Origin: Corallochytrium limacisporum
Taxonomy: Eukaryota > Opisthokonta
Length of the DNA: 64,000 nucleotides
Direction of reading: 5' to 3'
Assembly: GCA_002811645.1 (NCBI GenBank)
Contig: PDIP01000030.1
Span: forward strand, 263,177-327,176
Positions 49,854-59,964 of the stretch are shown piece by piece (position 1 is the first letter of the stretch; every line of letters begins with the position of its first letter). The position numbers were made by a program, and so were the translations under genes. The notes beneath the pieces were generated by a model. It made no database searches. It worked only from the letters and a program-made list of their open reading frames with translations, and was not told the DNA's origin.

Positions 49854-52800
49854 TCACCGCTGTAACATGGCCTGGATCTGTACCGGATCCTCCGCGCTTT
49901 CCAGAAACAGCAGCACCGCAGTGACCGCAGCATCGCCCTCAGCCTCTGGAGAGTTCAAGGCGTGACCATTCTTCGGATAGACCCGTAACTGCACGTCCTT
50001 GTTGTGCTCCTTCAACGCGTGATAGTAGCTCAGACCTTGAGAGGGCGGCACGCGCTTATCGTTCTCTCCGATCATGATGATTGTGCGACACTCAATCTTC
50101 GATGCGTACTGCAGCGGGCTGCACTTCCAGAGGGACATCAGACGTTCTGCCGTGGTCTTGACGGAGGATGCGGAATTGGCCTCCTCGCCGAATGTGGCAG
50201 TCAGGTACTGCGAATATACCATGCCCGCCTCTCCGATACACCAGTCCGGGATGTCACTGGTCGCCTGCATGGACGCAATGTTGGTGACCGGATTTCGCAG
50301 CACAGACGCACGGAACAGCGTCGGGAAATGGGCACCAAGGTGGGCACCAATAAAGCCTCCGTGGCTGCCACTGAAATAATACACATTGGCGGAGCAGCCC
50401 TCGGCAAACTTCTCCGTTTGCATCGCGTGCTGTGTGGCAGCGAGACAGTCCTTGACATCTAACACGCCAATTTGACCGAGTAGTGAACTGATGGAGCCCT
50501 GACCGAAACCTGTAGACCCCCGATAATTGACCAATGTCACAGCAAAGCCCATATCCGCAAAGTAGGCTGGTCCGAGCATGAATTCATTGACAAAGGCACT
50601 GTGTGGTCCACCATGAGGCATAACAATTAGTCCCACCGCAGGACGGTCCCTCGGTTTGACATGGATAGCCTGAACTTCCTTACTGCCCAGACCAAAGCGT
50701 CGTTGGTATGCCAACGCGGGGTCGATAACTCGCCGCGCCTCCGTGGACGACTCGGCCACCGAGGCTGCTGGCGGGGTTGTCGCTCCGATCACATCACAGG
50801 GTACATAGACGTAATCCCGCGTCACCTCGAGTGTATGTATCTCCCAAGACAGCGACGCCAAATTCATCTTCTCTTGCGAAGGTATCCATTGGCTCAGCGA
50901 ATGGAAGAGTACTGCGGTGCGCACACCCGCACGATCGGTCGCAACTTGGGCCTGCGTCCGACCTTTCACTCCGTCGCCCCGGGTCACGGAGTATCCAAGC
51001 AAGGACCAGATATCACCAATGATGACCAATCCGGGATCAGTGGGACTGGTCGCCAGGGCAATGTACACATCTTCGAGCACGTCCATGATTCGCACAGCTC
51101 CGTGTGATTGGGATCCTTCGTCCAACCATCGGAGCCCTTCGCGTAGCTCTGCCTTCTGCTCCTCCCTTAAATCCGGGAGTAGCGCACCGCGGATCTTTTG
51201 CAGCCCTTGGATAGCATTGAGAATATCCCGGCTGGGATCCGCAATTTCGCTGGCACTGGATACAGTCCGGCCGCGGGGTTTTGACCGCACCAATTCAGGC
51301 GTGTCTGGCCAATCTGTGGATGGTTGCGATGTGTCTGGCCACACAGTCATATCTAATGCACAGAGTCGATTTAGACTACGGCAGTACGTGTTGAAGATCA
51401 GGAAGGTGCCATCCGCAGTGAAGGGATTGGGAGCGAAATTTCCCATGAAGATACCTGCAAAGCCAGGGGCGTTGGGGAAGGCGTCCGGGCTCGGCTCGTC
51501 AACTATTTCCACTGCAACGCAGCAGTCCATGTTTCCCGCGCCAACATAATGTTCTGGACAGGCCAGATCGTTCTCCTCTTGGTTCGACGGCCACTTGACC
51601 TTAATGATAGCACAGCATCCGTGATGGGCAGGGTAGATTGGCGAGTATATGTACACTAGCGTTGACCCATCAGGGGTGAACCGTGGTGAACGCACACCTC
51701 CATTCGCATAATACTTGTCCAGAGTAGTCATTTTCTCCAAAAGCATGCCGTTGAGATTGTGCAATCGTCGCAGGGGTAGTCCTCGTGCCTTGGTCGATGA
51801 GTAGACTTCCTCACTGACCTCGGTCTCGGTGTGATCACCGAAGCCAACTGTTGCAAGGAACAGCCCACTGGGTCGATTGTAGCAGAACTTCACCCCAAAC
51901 CTCCGTGGTTCTGTCATGTAGCCATTCAACAAAATGTTGCCACCTGGAGTCCACTGGGCCTGACCGGGGTCAATACTGGTTGGCAGCCCTTCCAAACGAT
52001 AAATCTCACATCCTTCACCGCCAATCAAAGAGCCCGGAGGCCGCTCCTTGGCTTCGTTGAGAAGTGCATCTTCACAGTACACTTCGTCTAAGTCTCCAAG
52101 CTGCAGAATAAACACACTTGGCCTTGCCCAATCGCTCAATGTCTCGCCCCAGTGTTCCCGAGCCGGAAATTTGTTCGACAGGCCGGTCGGTCCGCTCTCT
52201 TCTATTGCTGCATTAGTTGTGCTGTCGATCACCTTGACAGTACCCGATGACCGTGCTTCGACGTCAAAATAGCCCTTACGCTTAATGTCTAGCGTCTCGG
52301 CAATGTAAACGATGCGCTTCTCCGTCTCATCCCACTCGATGCCACCGAAATTATCGTCCGTGAAGATACGTCCATGGTAGGCACTGCAATCAATGCTGAA
52401 TATAATGGAGCCACCGTTGAAGATCTCGATACGCACAGTCTTCCTCCCTGAGGAATCTGTGGTTTCCTGCCAGCACATAATGTATCGTCCGGACGGGGAA
52501 GGCACACGGTAACCACCGCCATCAGGATTCAGACTTGGCCACGGTACGTCAGCCACCGTCACTACAGGCGCGGAGGTTGGCGCTCCGCTGTCGTCCTTAT
52601 CGCCTGGTTGAACAGTAATCGTAGAACAAATGCTATATCCCCTCTTTTTATTCCCAGCGATGTCCCTCTGTCGCAAGGAAAGATCCACAGACAGTGTGTA
52701 AGCTGCATCCGGATTGAGCGCTTCGAGAGAGTTGAATGCCTGCTCATCTTCGCCGCTGCTGCTCAGCCGTCGTGCTATATTGAAGCGACTCAACCGAGCC

Positions 52801-52868
52801 CCGCCAACTTCAGGAGCGCGTGCTAATGCACGCCACCGCCGAGTGGCGGTGCTCCTTTTCATTCCCAT
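49854..52868 (-). CDS. APEH: Acylaminoacyl-peptidase-like serine hydrolase (prolyl oligopeptidase family S9)
   Basis: A 1004-residue protein, much longer than human APEH (732). The first 40 residues are Arg-rich with few acids (MGMKRSTATRRWRALARAP...), suggesting organelle targeting. A long region with propeller-like strands follows. The C-terminal alpha/beta-hydrolase starts near residue 745 with VGLIVMPHGGPHSAFVNEF, then VNYRGSTGFGQGS. The catalytic triad is visible: S835 (SGSHGGFIGAHLG), D937 (IGENDKRVPPSQ) and H969 (YPKNGHAL). The position two before the nucleophile, Gly in the GxSxG consensus (human GGSHGG), is Ser here. The family releases N-acylated residues from peptides and takes part in clearing oxidised protein; substrate here is inferred only. 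Convergent with the MAU2-like gene. Confidence 0.85.
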   Translation of the reverse strand: MGMKRSTATRRWRALARAPEVGGARLSRFNIARRLSSSGEDEQAFNSLEALNPDAAYTLSVDLSLRQRDIAGNKKRGYSICSTITVQPGDKDDSGAPTSAPVVTVADVPWPSLNPDGGGYRVPSPSGRYIMCWQETTDSSGRKTVRIEIFNGGSIIFSIDCSAYHGRIFTDDNFGGIEWDETEKRIVYIAETLDIKRKGYFDVEARSSGTVKVIDSTTNAAIEESGPTGLSNKFPAREHWGETLSDWARPSVFILQLGDLDEVYCEDALLNEAKERPPGSLIGGEGCEIYRLEGLPTSIDPGQAQWTPGGNILLNGYMTEPRRFGVKFCYNRPSGLFLATVGFGDHTETEVSEEVYSSTKARGLPLRRLHNLNGMLLEKMTTLDKYYANGGVRSPRFTPDGSTLVYIYSPIYPAHHGCCAIIKVKWPSNQEENDLACPEHYVGAGNMDCCVAVEIVDEPSPDAFPNAPGFAGIFMGNFAPNPFTADGTFLIFNTYCRSLNRLCALDMTVWPDTSQPSTDWPDTPELVRSKPRGRTVSSASEIADPSRDILNAIQGLQKIRGALLPDLREEQKAELREGLRWLDEGSQSHGAVRIMDVLEDVYIALATSPTDPGLVIIGDIWSLLGYSVTRGDGVKGRTQAQVATDRAGVRTAVLFHSLSQWIPSQEKMNLASLSWEIHTLEVTRDYVYVPCDVIGATTPPAASVAESSTEARRVIDPALAYQRRFGLGSKEVQAIHVKPRDRPAVGLIVMPHGGPHSAFVNEFMLGPAYFADMGFAVTLVNYRGSTGFGQGSISSLLGQIGVLDVKDCLAATQHAMQTEKFAEGCSANVYYFSGSHGGFIGAHLGAHFPTLFRASVLRNPVTNIASMQATSDIPDWCIGEAGMVYSQYLTATFGEEANSASSVKTTAERLMSLWKCSPLQYASKIECRTIIMIGENDKRVPPSQGLSYYHALKEHNKDVQLRVYPKNGHALNSPEAEGDAAVTAVLLFLESAEDPVQIQAMLQR

Positions 52869-54926
52869 GATTAATGGACTGAAAATGTGAACGCGCCCGT
52901 ATTACAGTGTGTTAATGTTCATACTTCATTGCATTTGCCCTGGTCTCCCCAGTTTCCTTCAATTCTTCTACCTGGGAATGAGAGTCCTCGGATTCTAACC
53001 ATTTCCGACAATTTCCCTGGGATCTGTACTTTGTTTCCGTGAGTGTATGGTTGACCTGCCATCGGCTGTAGATTCAAAGAACGCACGTCATTTAACCCCT
53101 ATGGAGTAACCGGGGAAAAACAAACGGCTGCAGGGCGCGAAGGGCTCCTGGGAGCGACCAACAAACCCCCTCTCGGGTCGGAGACCGCCTCTTTTCTTCC
53201 TTCGGTACCATTCCCTCTCAATCGCGGATCGGCACAACACTCTTTACTTACCGCCGATGAAGCGCGCAGGACCATAAATAGGCCCCTAACTTTACGTTTC
53301 GTGCCAGCGTGATGTTTTGTGGTGAGTTCATGGATTGGGCGTTGAAAACCGGCGGGAAAGTATCAAACTTCAAATCATATCATTAGAAAGGTCAGATACA
53401 CGTTTGAAAACCCTATTGGTATCAAACTTCCGGATGTCATGGTCTAAGTGTCTCTGGTCGTGTTGCCCCCTCAGACTCTTGTGGTATGAGTTCAATCAGG
53501 GTTCTCTCCTGAGAGCAGATACCACGTTATCATCAAACCTCAGGATGTCAAAATAACGAATAGTATCCAGCCCGTTGCAGTGCAATGGCAGAGCATGATA
53601 GCCCTAACGTTCTCTTCTTTGCCCTACCTAAGGTCTTAACTTGCAGAGCAGGTTACAACGGACCCACAATTAGATTCCGCTTTAGCGCATCAAGCTGGTT
53701 GTCGTACAATTCGACCGCAAAATGCTCAATGGCGCAGCTGTAATTTGAGGAAGTGTCACGAACGCACCCGCTCCCGGACAGTTCCCCACCTTACCGACCG
53801 AGAAACTGATATGAGTGAGGAAATCAAATGTTTCAATGCTAAAAATGAATAGAGAAGTAATTGTGCATAGAAACCACGCAACTGAACACACACAAGCGAT
53901 GCACGTCAGCGACGTGATGTCAGGAACCATCTATCCAATCTGGAATTTTTTCTTCCCCACTCTGCTTGTCAGCTACATTCCCTGAACAAAGGAGCAAAGG
54001 CAATCGAATTAGGCTGGCGTATGACTCAGCATCTAAGATGCCGCGAACCAGCGACTTCCAAGACCCCAGAGGTCACCACCACCACCAACATACCATCGTG
54101 GTACCAGGAAATTTATACATGCTGCCGGCTCCCCAGCTTCAGGGGCTTGGAACCAAAAATCGCCGCAGTAGTTTACAATTCTATATTACAAACCGAACAT
54201 GTTTGCCAACACCGGGAAGCAAAATTGCCGCACAGATCCCAATACTTGGAAGAAATTCTGTACGGACGATGCCGACTGGGTGGGTCGAGAGATTGCAAGG
54301 AAACACATCATTGGCGGTATCAGCTGGCGGTCTTACCTTGAAAGCCCCGGCAGGATGGGTGGAAGAGAAGAGCGCGGCTTCCCCAAAGAGTACTGTCTGG
54401 TGCCAATAATGGAAATGGTACCGATGAACTGACATCTGACTTGGCGGGTTCGATTTACAGATGCACCAAAACGGAGATGATGGTGAGCATTGTAAAGAAT
54501 GGAGTAGGCACGAAGAGGGAGGAATAGAGGCACGAAGTGAGAGGCGTAGAGGCACGAAGTGAGAGGCGTTAGAGGCACGAAGTGAGAGGCGTTAGAGGCA
54601 CGAAGTGAGAGGCGTTAGAGGCACGAAGTGAGAGGCGTAGAGGCACGAAGTGAGAGGCGTTAGAGGCACGAAGAGAGAGGCGATGTACGAACGGAAAGAA
54701 TAGGTGCTGAACAGACTCTTCGTGTTCTTGCCTGCAGCCACACAGTGCCGCAGAGGCTCGACACATCCCGCGGAGTGTGGTCTTTAACCAAGAAACAACC
54801 ACCGGATTCAGCTCCGAAACGATGATTTGCACCCTAGCGGCAAAACTTCACACACTCCAGAATAGGGAAGGAAGCACATGAGCGTTCCAGAGTAAACCCG
54901 AGACCGTCAAATTTTGCACTGGAAGG
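52869..54926. other. 2 kb gene-poor region with degenerate repeats and a minisatellite
   Basis: No gene supported. Contains a degenerate 19-bp direct repeat (53421-53439 and 53532-53550, 17 of 19 identical) and the minisatellite at 54503. The overlapping frames around 53966-54409 have no recognised motif. Confidence 0.4.
54503..54683. repeat. Minisatellite, 22-23 bp unit, about eight copies
   Basis: Units follow the pattern AGAGGCACGAAGTGAGAGGC plus GT or GTT, with starts at 54526, 54548, 54571, 54594, 54617, 54639 and 54662, plus a degenerate copy before the first. The unit length alternates between 22 and 23 bp, so no single frame is maintained. That argues against a coding role. Confidence 0.95.
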
Positions 54927-54946
54927 TATATAAAGAGCACTGATCA
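54927..54946 (+). promoter_or_regulatory. TATA box with downstream TGATCA motif
   Basis: TATATAAA at 54927-54934 is followed 14 bp after its start by the palindrome TGATCA (54941-54946). A very similar arrangement precedes the gene at 62267. A transcription start about 30 bp downstream would fall near 54958, beyond the first ATG of the open frame, which supports the later start at 55027. Confidence 0.5.
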
Positions 54947-55026
54947 CAATGATCAAACACTGTAGTGTAATGGATCAATTAGCTTGTGAATGCCTAAAGC
55001 ATCAAGGAATCCACCAAAATACCACC

Positions 55027-56007
55027 ATGGCCCCTTCCACAGCTGCCGTCACTGGCTACATCGATGTCTATAACGCTGCAGTCTCTGAGGCCGGTTCCAT
55101 TGATATCTCGTCCTCCACAGAGTCTATGTTTACTGCTCCCAGCTATACTTTCCCTACGGAAAACACCATTACGACGATGGAACTGGTCGCTGACAATGCA
55201 CAGGATTGTACTCTGCAGGATCAGAGTATAACCTACACTCTGGGCGAAGGAAATAGCCTTGTCTTTGATGTGTCATACAAGTGGTACCCACAGACTCAGT
55301 ACCAGACTGTGGCATCTTGTTCAGCGACCATCAACGGCGTCACTGGTGGATCCGGAAGCGTTTACACCGACCTCGTCACCACTTGGACAATTCCCATGAC
55401 CAACTTTAACACAGACCAATTATGGAACACCACCATTAGCACTTGCACAGCTGATCAATTCATGGAGAACGGTGCCTGTCCTGGTGAGACGTTTCCATGG
55501 GTCCAAGGCGTCTTCAACCGGCCACAGCAAACCGTTACCGGTGCCCTGCACATGATGAACCCCGACGATAGTATTGCTTACCCAGGCGACGGCTTCGTTG
55601 TTGAAGGATACCAATATTGGCCCTCCGAGCAGTGGAACGACTGGAGTTATCCCAGTGTCATGAATTGGACTGCTGATGGTGACATCTGTAGCGGAACCGG
55701 CTCCATTGAGATCGGGCTGGAGATGAACATGGGGGGTCTGATAGTGACTATGGACTGGGCTGTGGACGAGAGCACAACAACCTGTTCACCGAAAATCACT
55801 TCACTCCAGCCCGTAAAGTACTTCCGTGACACCTTCAGGCATAAGAACCTGACCACTCTGTACTCCAAGCTTCTGACTGACCCTACCACTGGCCAACCTG
55901 CCCTCTACGTGAGCACTTGCACCCGTAAAAGTTTCGAGCAGAACGGTACCTGCGATGGTATTGCTGTTGCTGACATTGCCGGTGGTATTAACTGCGATGG
56001 ATGCTAA
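55027..56007 (+). CDS. Uncharacterised Cys-containing protein with two related halves
   Basis: A 326-residue protein by the start chosen here. The frame is open from an ATG at 54949, but the TATA box places transcription start near or after that codon, while the ATG at 55027 has a strong context (ACCACCATGG). Two halves look homologous. Each has a strand-rich segment (SITYTLGEGNSLVFDVSYKW / DSIAYPGDGFVVEGYQYW) and ends in a Cys motif, TCTADQFMENGACPG and TCTRKSFEQNGTCDG. Several N-x-S/T sequons and at least eight cysteines suggest a secreted protein, yet neither start provides a signal peptide. An unseen upstream exon or a cytosolic location are alternatives. I recognise no family. It lies alone in a gene-poor region. 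Confidence 0.65.
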   Translation: MAPSTAAVTGYIDVYNAAVSEAGSIDISSSTESMFTAPSYTFPTENTITTMELVADNAQDCTLQDQSITYTLGEGNSLVFDVSYKWYPQTQYQTVASCSATINGVTGGSGSVYTDLVTTWTIPMTNFNTDQLWNTTISTCTADQFMENGACPGETFPWVQGVFNRPQQTVTGALHMMNPDDSIAYPGDGFVVEGYQYWPSEQWNDWSYPSVMNWTADGDICSGTGSIEIGLEMNMGGLIVTMDWAVDESTTTCSPKITSLQPVKYFRDTFRHKNLTTLYSKLLTDPTTGQPALYVSTCTRKSFEQNGTCDGIAVADIAGGINCDGC

Positions 56008-59000
56008 AGCATGACATTCTCGCGGGACACCCAACTACCCATTGCCAGTGCGCCCCCACTAGTAGACTTTATACATTTTGAGGTTTAGAAAATAGTGAAC
56101 AGCCCTTTCTTGCTAGTACTGGTTATTGAAATTGTCTACATTCCTCCACTTTCCTGATCTTCCTCTCTTCACCACTATAGTCGTGACTTGGTGTCAGGTA
56201 GCATGACTACAATATGGGTGGTGGCTACAATGGCCCTTGTTTTGGAGACCTCGCTTTGGCCAATATAGTCACAGTTTGAAGTGTAGCAACCATGATTGAG
56301 GAAAGGAGAGCTGTTGTCGTGCAGCAGGAATACCGCATAAATGCCCGTACATGGCGTTGTCAAGATGTATTCGATGGCTGGTGACATCAACATTCTCGAG
56401 CAGACGACCTCTTGGCGATGTCACAGACGTGAACGATAATTCTGAAGGCAAAAACCACAGAATCATCACCAGTCACTACTGTAATGGGCCAGGATTAACA
56501 ACGTGGCAACTAAATCTGGAGATATCTTCCTGGCAGCTCTGCCGCCTCCAAAAGTCACTATCCGTGTTGTTGCAGATGGGCATGGCAACGGCAGTCTCTC
56601 TATTGCAAGCAGTTGGAGAGCGGGGCATGTAGAGATGGGATCCGGGCTTAAGGCCTGCAAGGCAACCTCAACTAACGCAGGCCCCACAGCCTTGGAGCAG
56701 AACCGTTTTATGCTGACTGACGTGCACGATCGCTAGCTACCCCAATGTAAAACCCTATCGAGGGAATACTTATTTGCTCCACAAGTGCTTCGACCTCCGA
56801 CGTTCCTACACACGCGCCCTTGGTGGCACTTGCACCCAGGTCGGGAAGAGTTAAATCTGGATTGCCCGTCAACAGCCGCAGAAGCCAGGGAAGTGAGCAA
56901 AAGGTATCGCGTGCAGAATTTGGCTTTGGCCTTCCGATTGTTTGATTAAACTTGTTTCGGCTGTACATAACGCGCTCAAATTCCCTGAATGTTTTGGCCA
57001 CTAGATAGGGATTCCGACTTGGCGCGCCAGGGTGATCGGATCCCAACAAGACAACTTGCATCCGGAGACCAATGCCGGAGACCAGGGGTTCTTCTTGTAT
57101 TTTGCTGAACCTTGTCTTACTCGATTTCTCCTTTCCCTTTGCTTGGTGGTACCAGCTAGTTCCAATTTTTTTTTCTATGTTCCTGTGCATTTTTTAATTC
57201 GCCTTGCCCTGACAATGCAGTCTGAGTTTAAGAAAGCTTTTCCGTTTATTGAACCCGCCGGTCCCGCTCTGCTTGGGGCCAGGGCCTGCCCAAAGTAAGC
57301 CCTTGCACAAGGAATACCATATTAGGAAACGATAGTTCCCTTTATAGGAAGAATATAAAAGTACCCCGCATGCCCCCTTTTTAAGACCTTAGAAGTGGAT
57401 CGTGAGGTGTGGGGAGTTTTTGGGAAGTAGCCAGTGTACCCGTGTGTCACGGTTGCACATACCTCATATTCGGACCATCAATCATTTTTAAAAACATGCT
57501 GTTTAAGCCCGTGGGGTATATCGGGTAGCAAAGACCCGGCCAATCTGGTGCTTACCGAACTCCGGCTGAAATCGATCCCGCACTTTTCTGCAAGTATTCC
57601 CGTGGTTTGGAACATCCGCGTTCAGTCTCTATATGACAGTAACAGTCCATTCTATGAGGATCTTATCGGGATGTACACTCCGTGGGGAATCGAACAATAC
57701 TCCAGTTGTCTTGAGATGCACCAATGATCCCAGCTTGCAAAAAAAGGGTATTCATGAACGTAAGACTGGCTGGTAGATGCGCGTGTTTGCATTGTAGTGC
57801 TTCTCTCAGACGGGACAAGCGTCGGCTGGACAGATGTTGGTGGCTGTGGAATTTAAGAGCGAAGGGCCGCATATATAGCCATAGTTTCACCAGCAGAAGT
57901 AAAACGGACTCCGTGTCCCTGACCCAATTTGCGAATGTCTTTCTCCGTAAGCTTCCGTTCTTTTCGGGAAAGTATAGAATTAAAGTGCCACATGGTGATG
58001 ATTTGACTCACCATATCATCCTCCTTCAACCCCATCCTTTCATTGGAAATTGGTGCTCATAATTTAACCTGGTCATCGAGATTTTCGAATTGACCCATAT
58101 CTGCCCCAAAATGTACATGCAGCTGACTTACCATTTTTCTATAGTATTAGTATGCAATAAAATATTTCACTTCCCACCCAGGCCAAAGAATGACTCTCCT
58201 ATGATTTCTGGGCCGGCTAATCGTAGTGGTATGCACGTAGCGGTATAACATATACAAATATCCTCCAGAAGCTGATCATACCTACCCTCAAGTACATTCG
58301 CCATAGGATATGCAGACTCTAGGTACCTATTTCTCCACCATATTTAGGGGGTTGTGTCACTATCACGTCCATCAACAACCTCTGTAGTAGCCGATGCACC
58401 ACGTTCCGCACTGTGTTATTGTGGACAACGCTTCTGTTTGGTTTCTGTTGCAGTGTACCTAGGTAGCACTGGCACTACTTGGTGTGTGTGTGAGCAGGGG
58501 TAAGGAGGGGTGGCAGAATTATGTGCGACACATACACACCTCTTCACACCCATTCGGACACTTTCACACACTTGCACATGGCAATCCCTTGGCACAAACG
58601 ATGCGATGTATCGAAACAAATATACCTACCTATACACACAGCTTAAAGTGATAATCTATTTTTGCGGATTGACCTGGCCCTTATTTGGAATTTGGACCGG
58701 CCTCTATCCTGGCCCATCCTTTTATCGAGGGCTTAGTCCTTCCTGCGAGAAGGCCTGAAATTAGGATTCTTTTACTATACTGAAACAGTGGTAGCGTGCG
58801 TCCGGAATTAGTGGGATTTCTTATTGGTAGGGTGGTAGCACCCAACAGGAGCAAAATTTGAGAGCGAAAGGTGCAGGAACATGAGAAAGTTTTTTTTTAT
58901 TCCCCCGGCCGCAGCCTGCGGAAGGGGCCATAATACCAGCACATGCAGGCTTGCTCGTTCTGTCAGCCAGATCCGCTTTGGAGAACAACTCTAACACTGC

Positions 59001-59421
59001 ACGCATACAGAATTTCTCGCGCAGTTGAAAATGAACGTTGCCTTTTGGCCCGAAACCCCCTCCGGTTCAATGGGACTGGGGAGGGGATGGGAATGGAGGG
59101 CCCCCAGGGGGGGGAATGGAGGGTAATACCGACATTGAGGTTGGTGCCCGAGTTGTATCTGAGCATTCTGGGTCGTCCAAAACGGCAAGACTCTGATTAA
59201 CTGTTTGCGTCTCCGGTAGCACGTCAACTCATCTATTGACAACAGCCACAATCCCAAATATATGAAGATCAATTATCTTGCCTCTCCATTCATTTCCGTA
59301 TGAGCTATTTCAGGGTCGTCTATGTTTGTAAGTTCAGCCAATTAAAACCGCACTATATCATTGGGTATCTTGAACGTCATTCACTCATCTGAGGAACGTA
59401 GATAATTTTCAGACAATAATC
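56008..59421. other. 3.4 kb gene-poor region
   Basis: No confident gene. A protein-like frame without an ATG start runs across 56493-56736, a 160-codon minus-strand frame covers 56708-57190, and TATAAAAG occurs at about 57354-57361. These may be remnants of decayed genes or mobile elements; I recognise no transposase, reverse transcriptase or terminal repeats. A GT-rich and CA-rich pair (58478-58491 and 58528-58540) could form a weak hairpin. Confidence 0.35.
56708..57190 (-). CDS. Hypothetical 160-residue protein
   Basis: An ATG-initiated frame reading MHRNIEKKIGTSWYHQAKGK at the start, with a hydrophobic strand (GIGLRMQVVLLG) and a C-terminal half rich in small residues (TKGACVGTSEVEALVEQISI). 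No family, signal peptide or membrane segment is recognised. The composition is plausible for protein, but the length is within reach of chance and the surroundings are gene-poor. It could be a fragment of a decayed gene. Confidence 0.2.
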   Translation of the reverse strand: MHRNIEKKIGTSWYHQAKGKEKSSKTRFSKIQEEPLVSGIGLRMQVVLLGSDHPGAPSRNPYLVAKTFREFERVMYSRNKFNQTIGRPKPNSARDTFCSLPWLLRLLTGNPDLTLPDLGASATKGACVGTSEVEALVEQISIPSIGFYIGVASDRARQSA

Positions 59422-59964
59422 ATGAGGATGACGGGCAAAATTGCAATCTTTATTGCTTTACTCGGGGTCGCTGCTGGCAGCGACCCCGAGCTGCAGACAA
59501 AACCGGCCAAAACCTGTCACAACGATCGCGAGTGCGACAAAGCTCATTTCTGCATGCTGGGCCGCTGCCATGTCGGGAAGGAAACAGAAAAAATCTCAGA
59601 TCGGCTATACACTACTGAATATGACCTCTTAGAGGCCAACGATTCGATGGACGACGAGATCATGGCCTCTTCTACCACGACCACTACCACCTCCAGCTCC
59701 AGTTCCAGTTCCAGTTCCAGTTCGAGCTCATCGTCTTCATCATCCTCAACAACAACAACAACCTCTACTTCACCTACTTCATCTGCACCAATAAGCGGTA
59801 ATTCAAGTAGCGGTCTCAGTCCTGGTGCCATCGCTGGTATCGTTATCGGCTCTCTTGCTGGAGTTGGTATTGTAGGATATGGTGTTGCCAAGTATATTCA
59901 GAGAGAGAGGCACACTCTGTACTTCCCACAGGCCCACGAAGCCCACAACCACATCTTGGCCTGA
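59422..59964 (+). CDS. Small single-pass membrane protein: signal peptide, short Cys motif, Ser/Thr stalk
   Basis: A 180-residue protein with a clear cell-surface layout. Residues 1-20 are a signal peptide (basic MRMTGK, hydrophobic core, small residues at the cleavage site). Residues 31-49 hold four cysteines with spacing C-x5-C-x5-C-x4-C (CHNDRECDKAHFCMLGRC). Residues about 82-130 are almost only Ser and Thr, a mucin-like stalk likely to be O-glycosylated, and NDS and NSS sequons are present. A transmembrane helix at about 133-155 (SPGAIAGIVIGSLAGVGIVG) is followed by a basic stop-transfer (KYIQRER) and a short His-rich tail. This resembles a receptor or wall sensor, but no family is recognised. 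A perfect inverted repeat lies within the signal-peptide coding region. AATAAA occurs at 60122-60127, about 158 nt after the stop. Confidence 0.75.
   Translation: MRMTGKIAIFIALLGVAAGSDPELQTKPAKTCHNDRECDKAHFCMLGRCHVGKETEKISDRLYTTEYDLLEANDSMDDEIMASSTTTTTTSSSSSSSSSSSSSSSSSSSTTTTTSTSPTSSAPISGNSSSGLSPGAIAGIVIGSLAGVGIVGYGVAKYIQRERHTLYFPQAHEAHNHILA
59461..59490. repeat. Perfect 14-bp inverted repeat with 2-nt centre inside coding sequence
   Basis: CTCGGGGTCGCTGC (59461-59474), centre TG, GCAGCGACCCCGAG (59477-59490). It encodes the end of the signal peptide and the presumed cleavage site. In the mRNA it would form a very stable GC-rich hairpin. Confidence 0.95.

Noticed and set aside
54333-54832. 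Minus-strand frames with repeated SLRASNASHFVPL-like peptide
   Set aside because: They are translations of the minisatellite. The repeat alternates 22 and 23 bp, so the reading frame is broken between copies.
57680-57725. tRNA-like GTTCGATTCCCC on the minus strand
   Set aside because: The flanking bases cannot form a T stem, and no A box, acceptor stem or anticodon arm fits around it.
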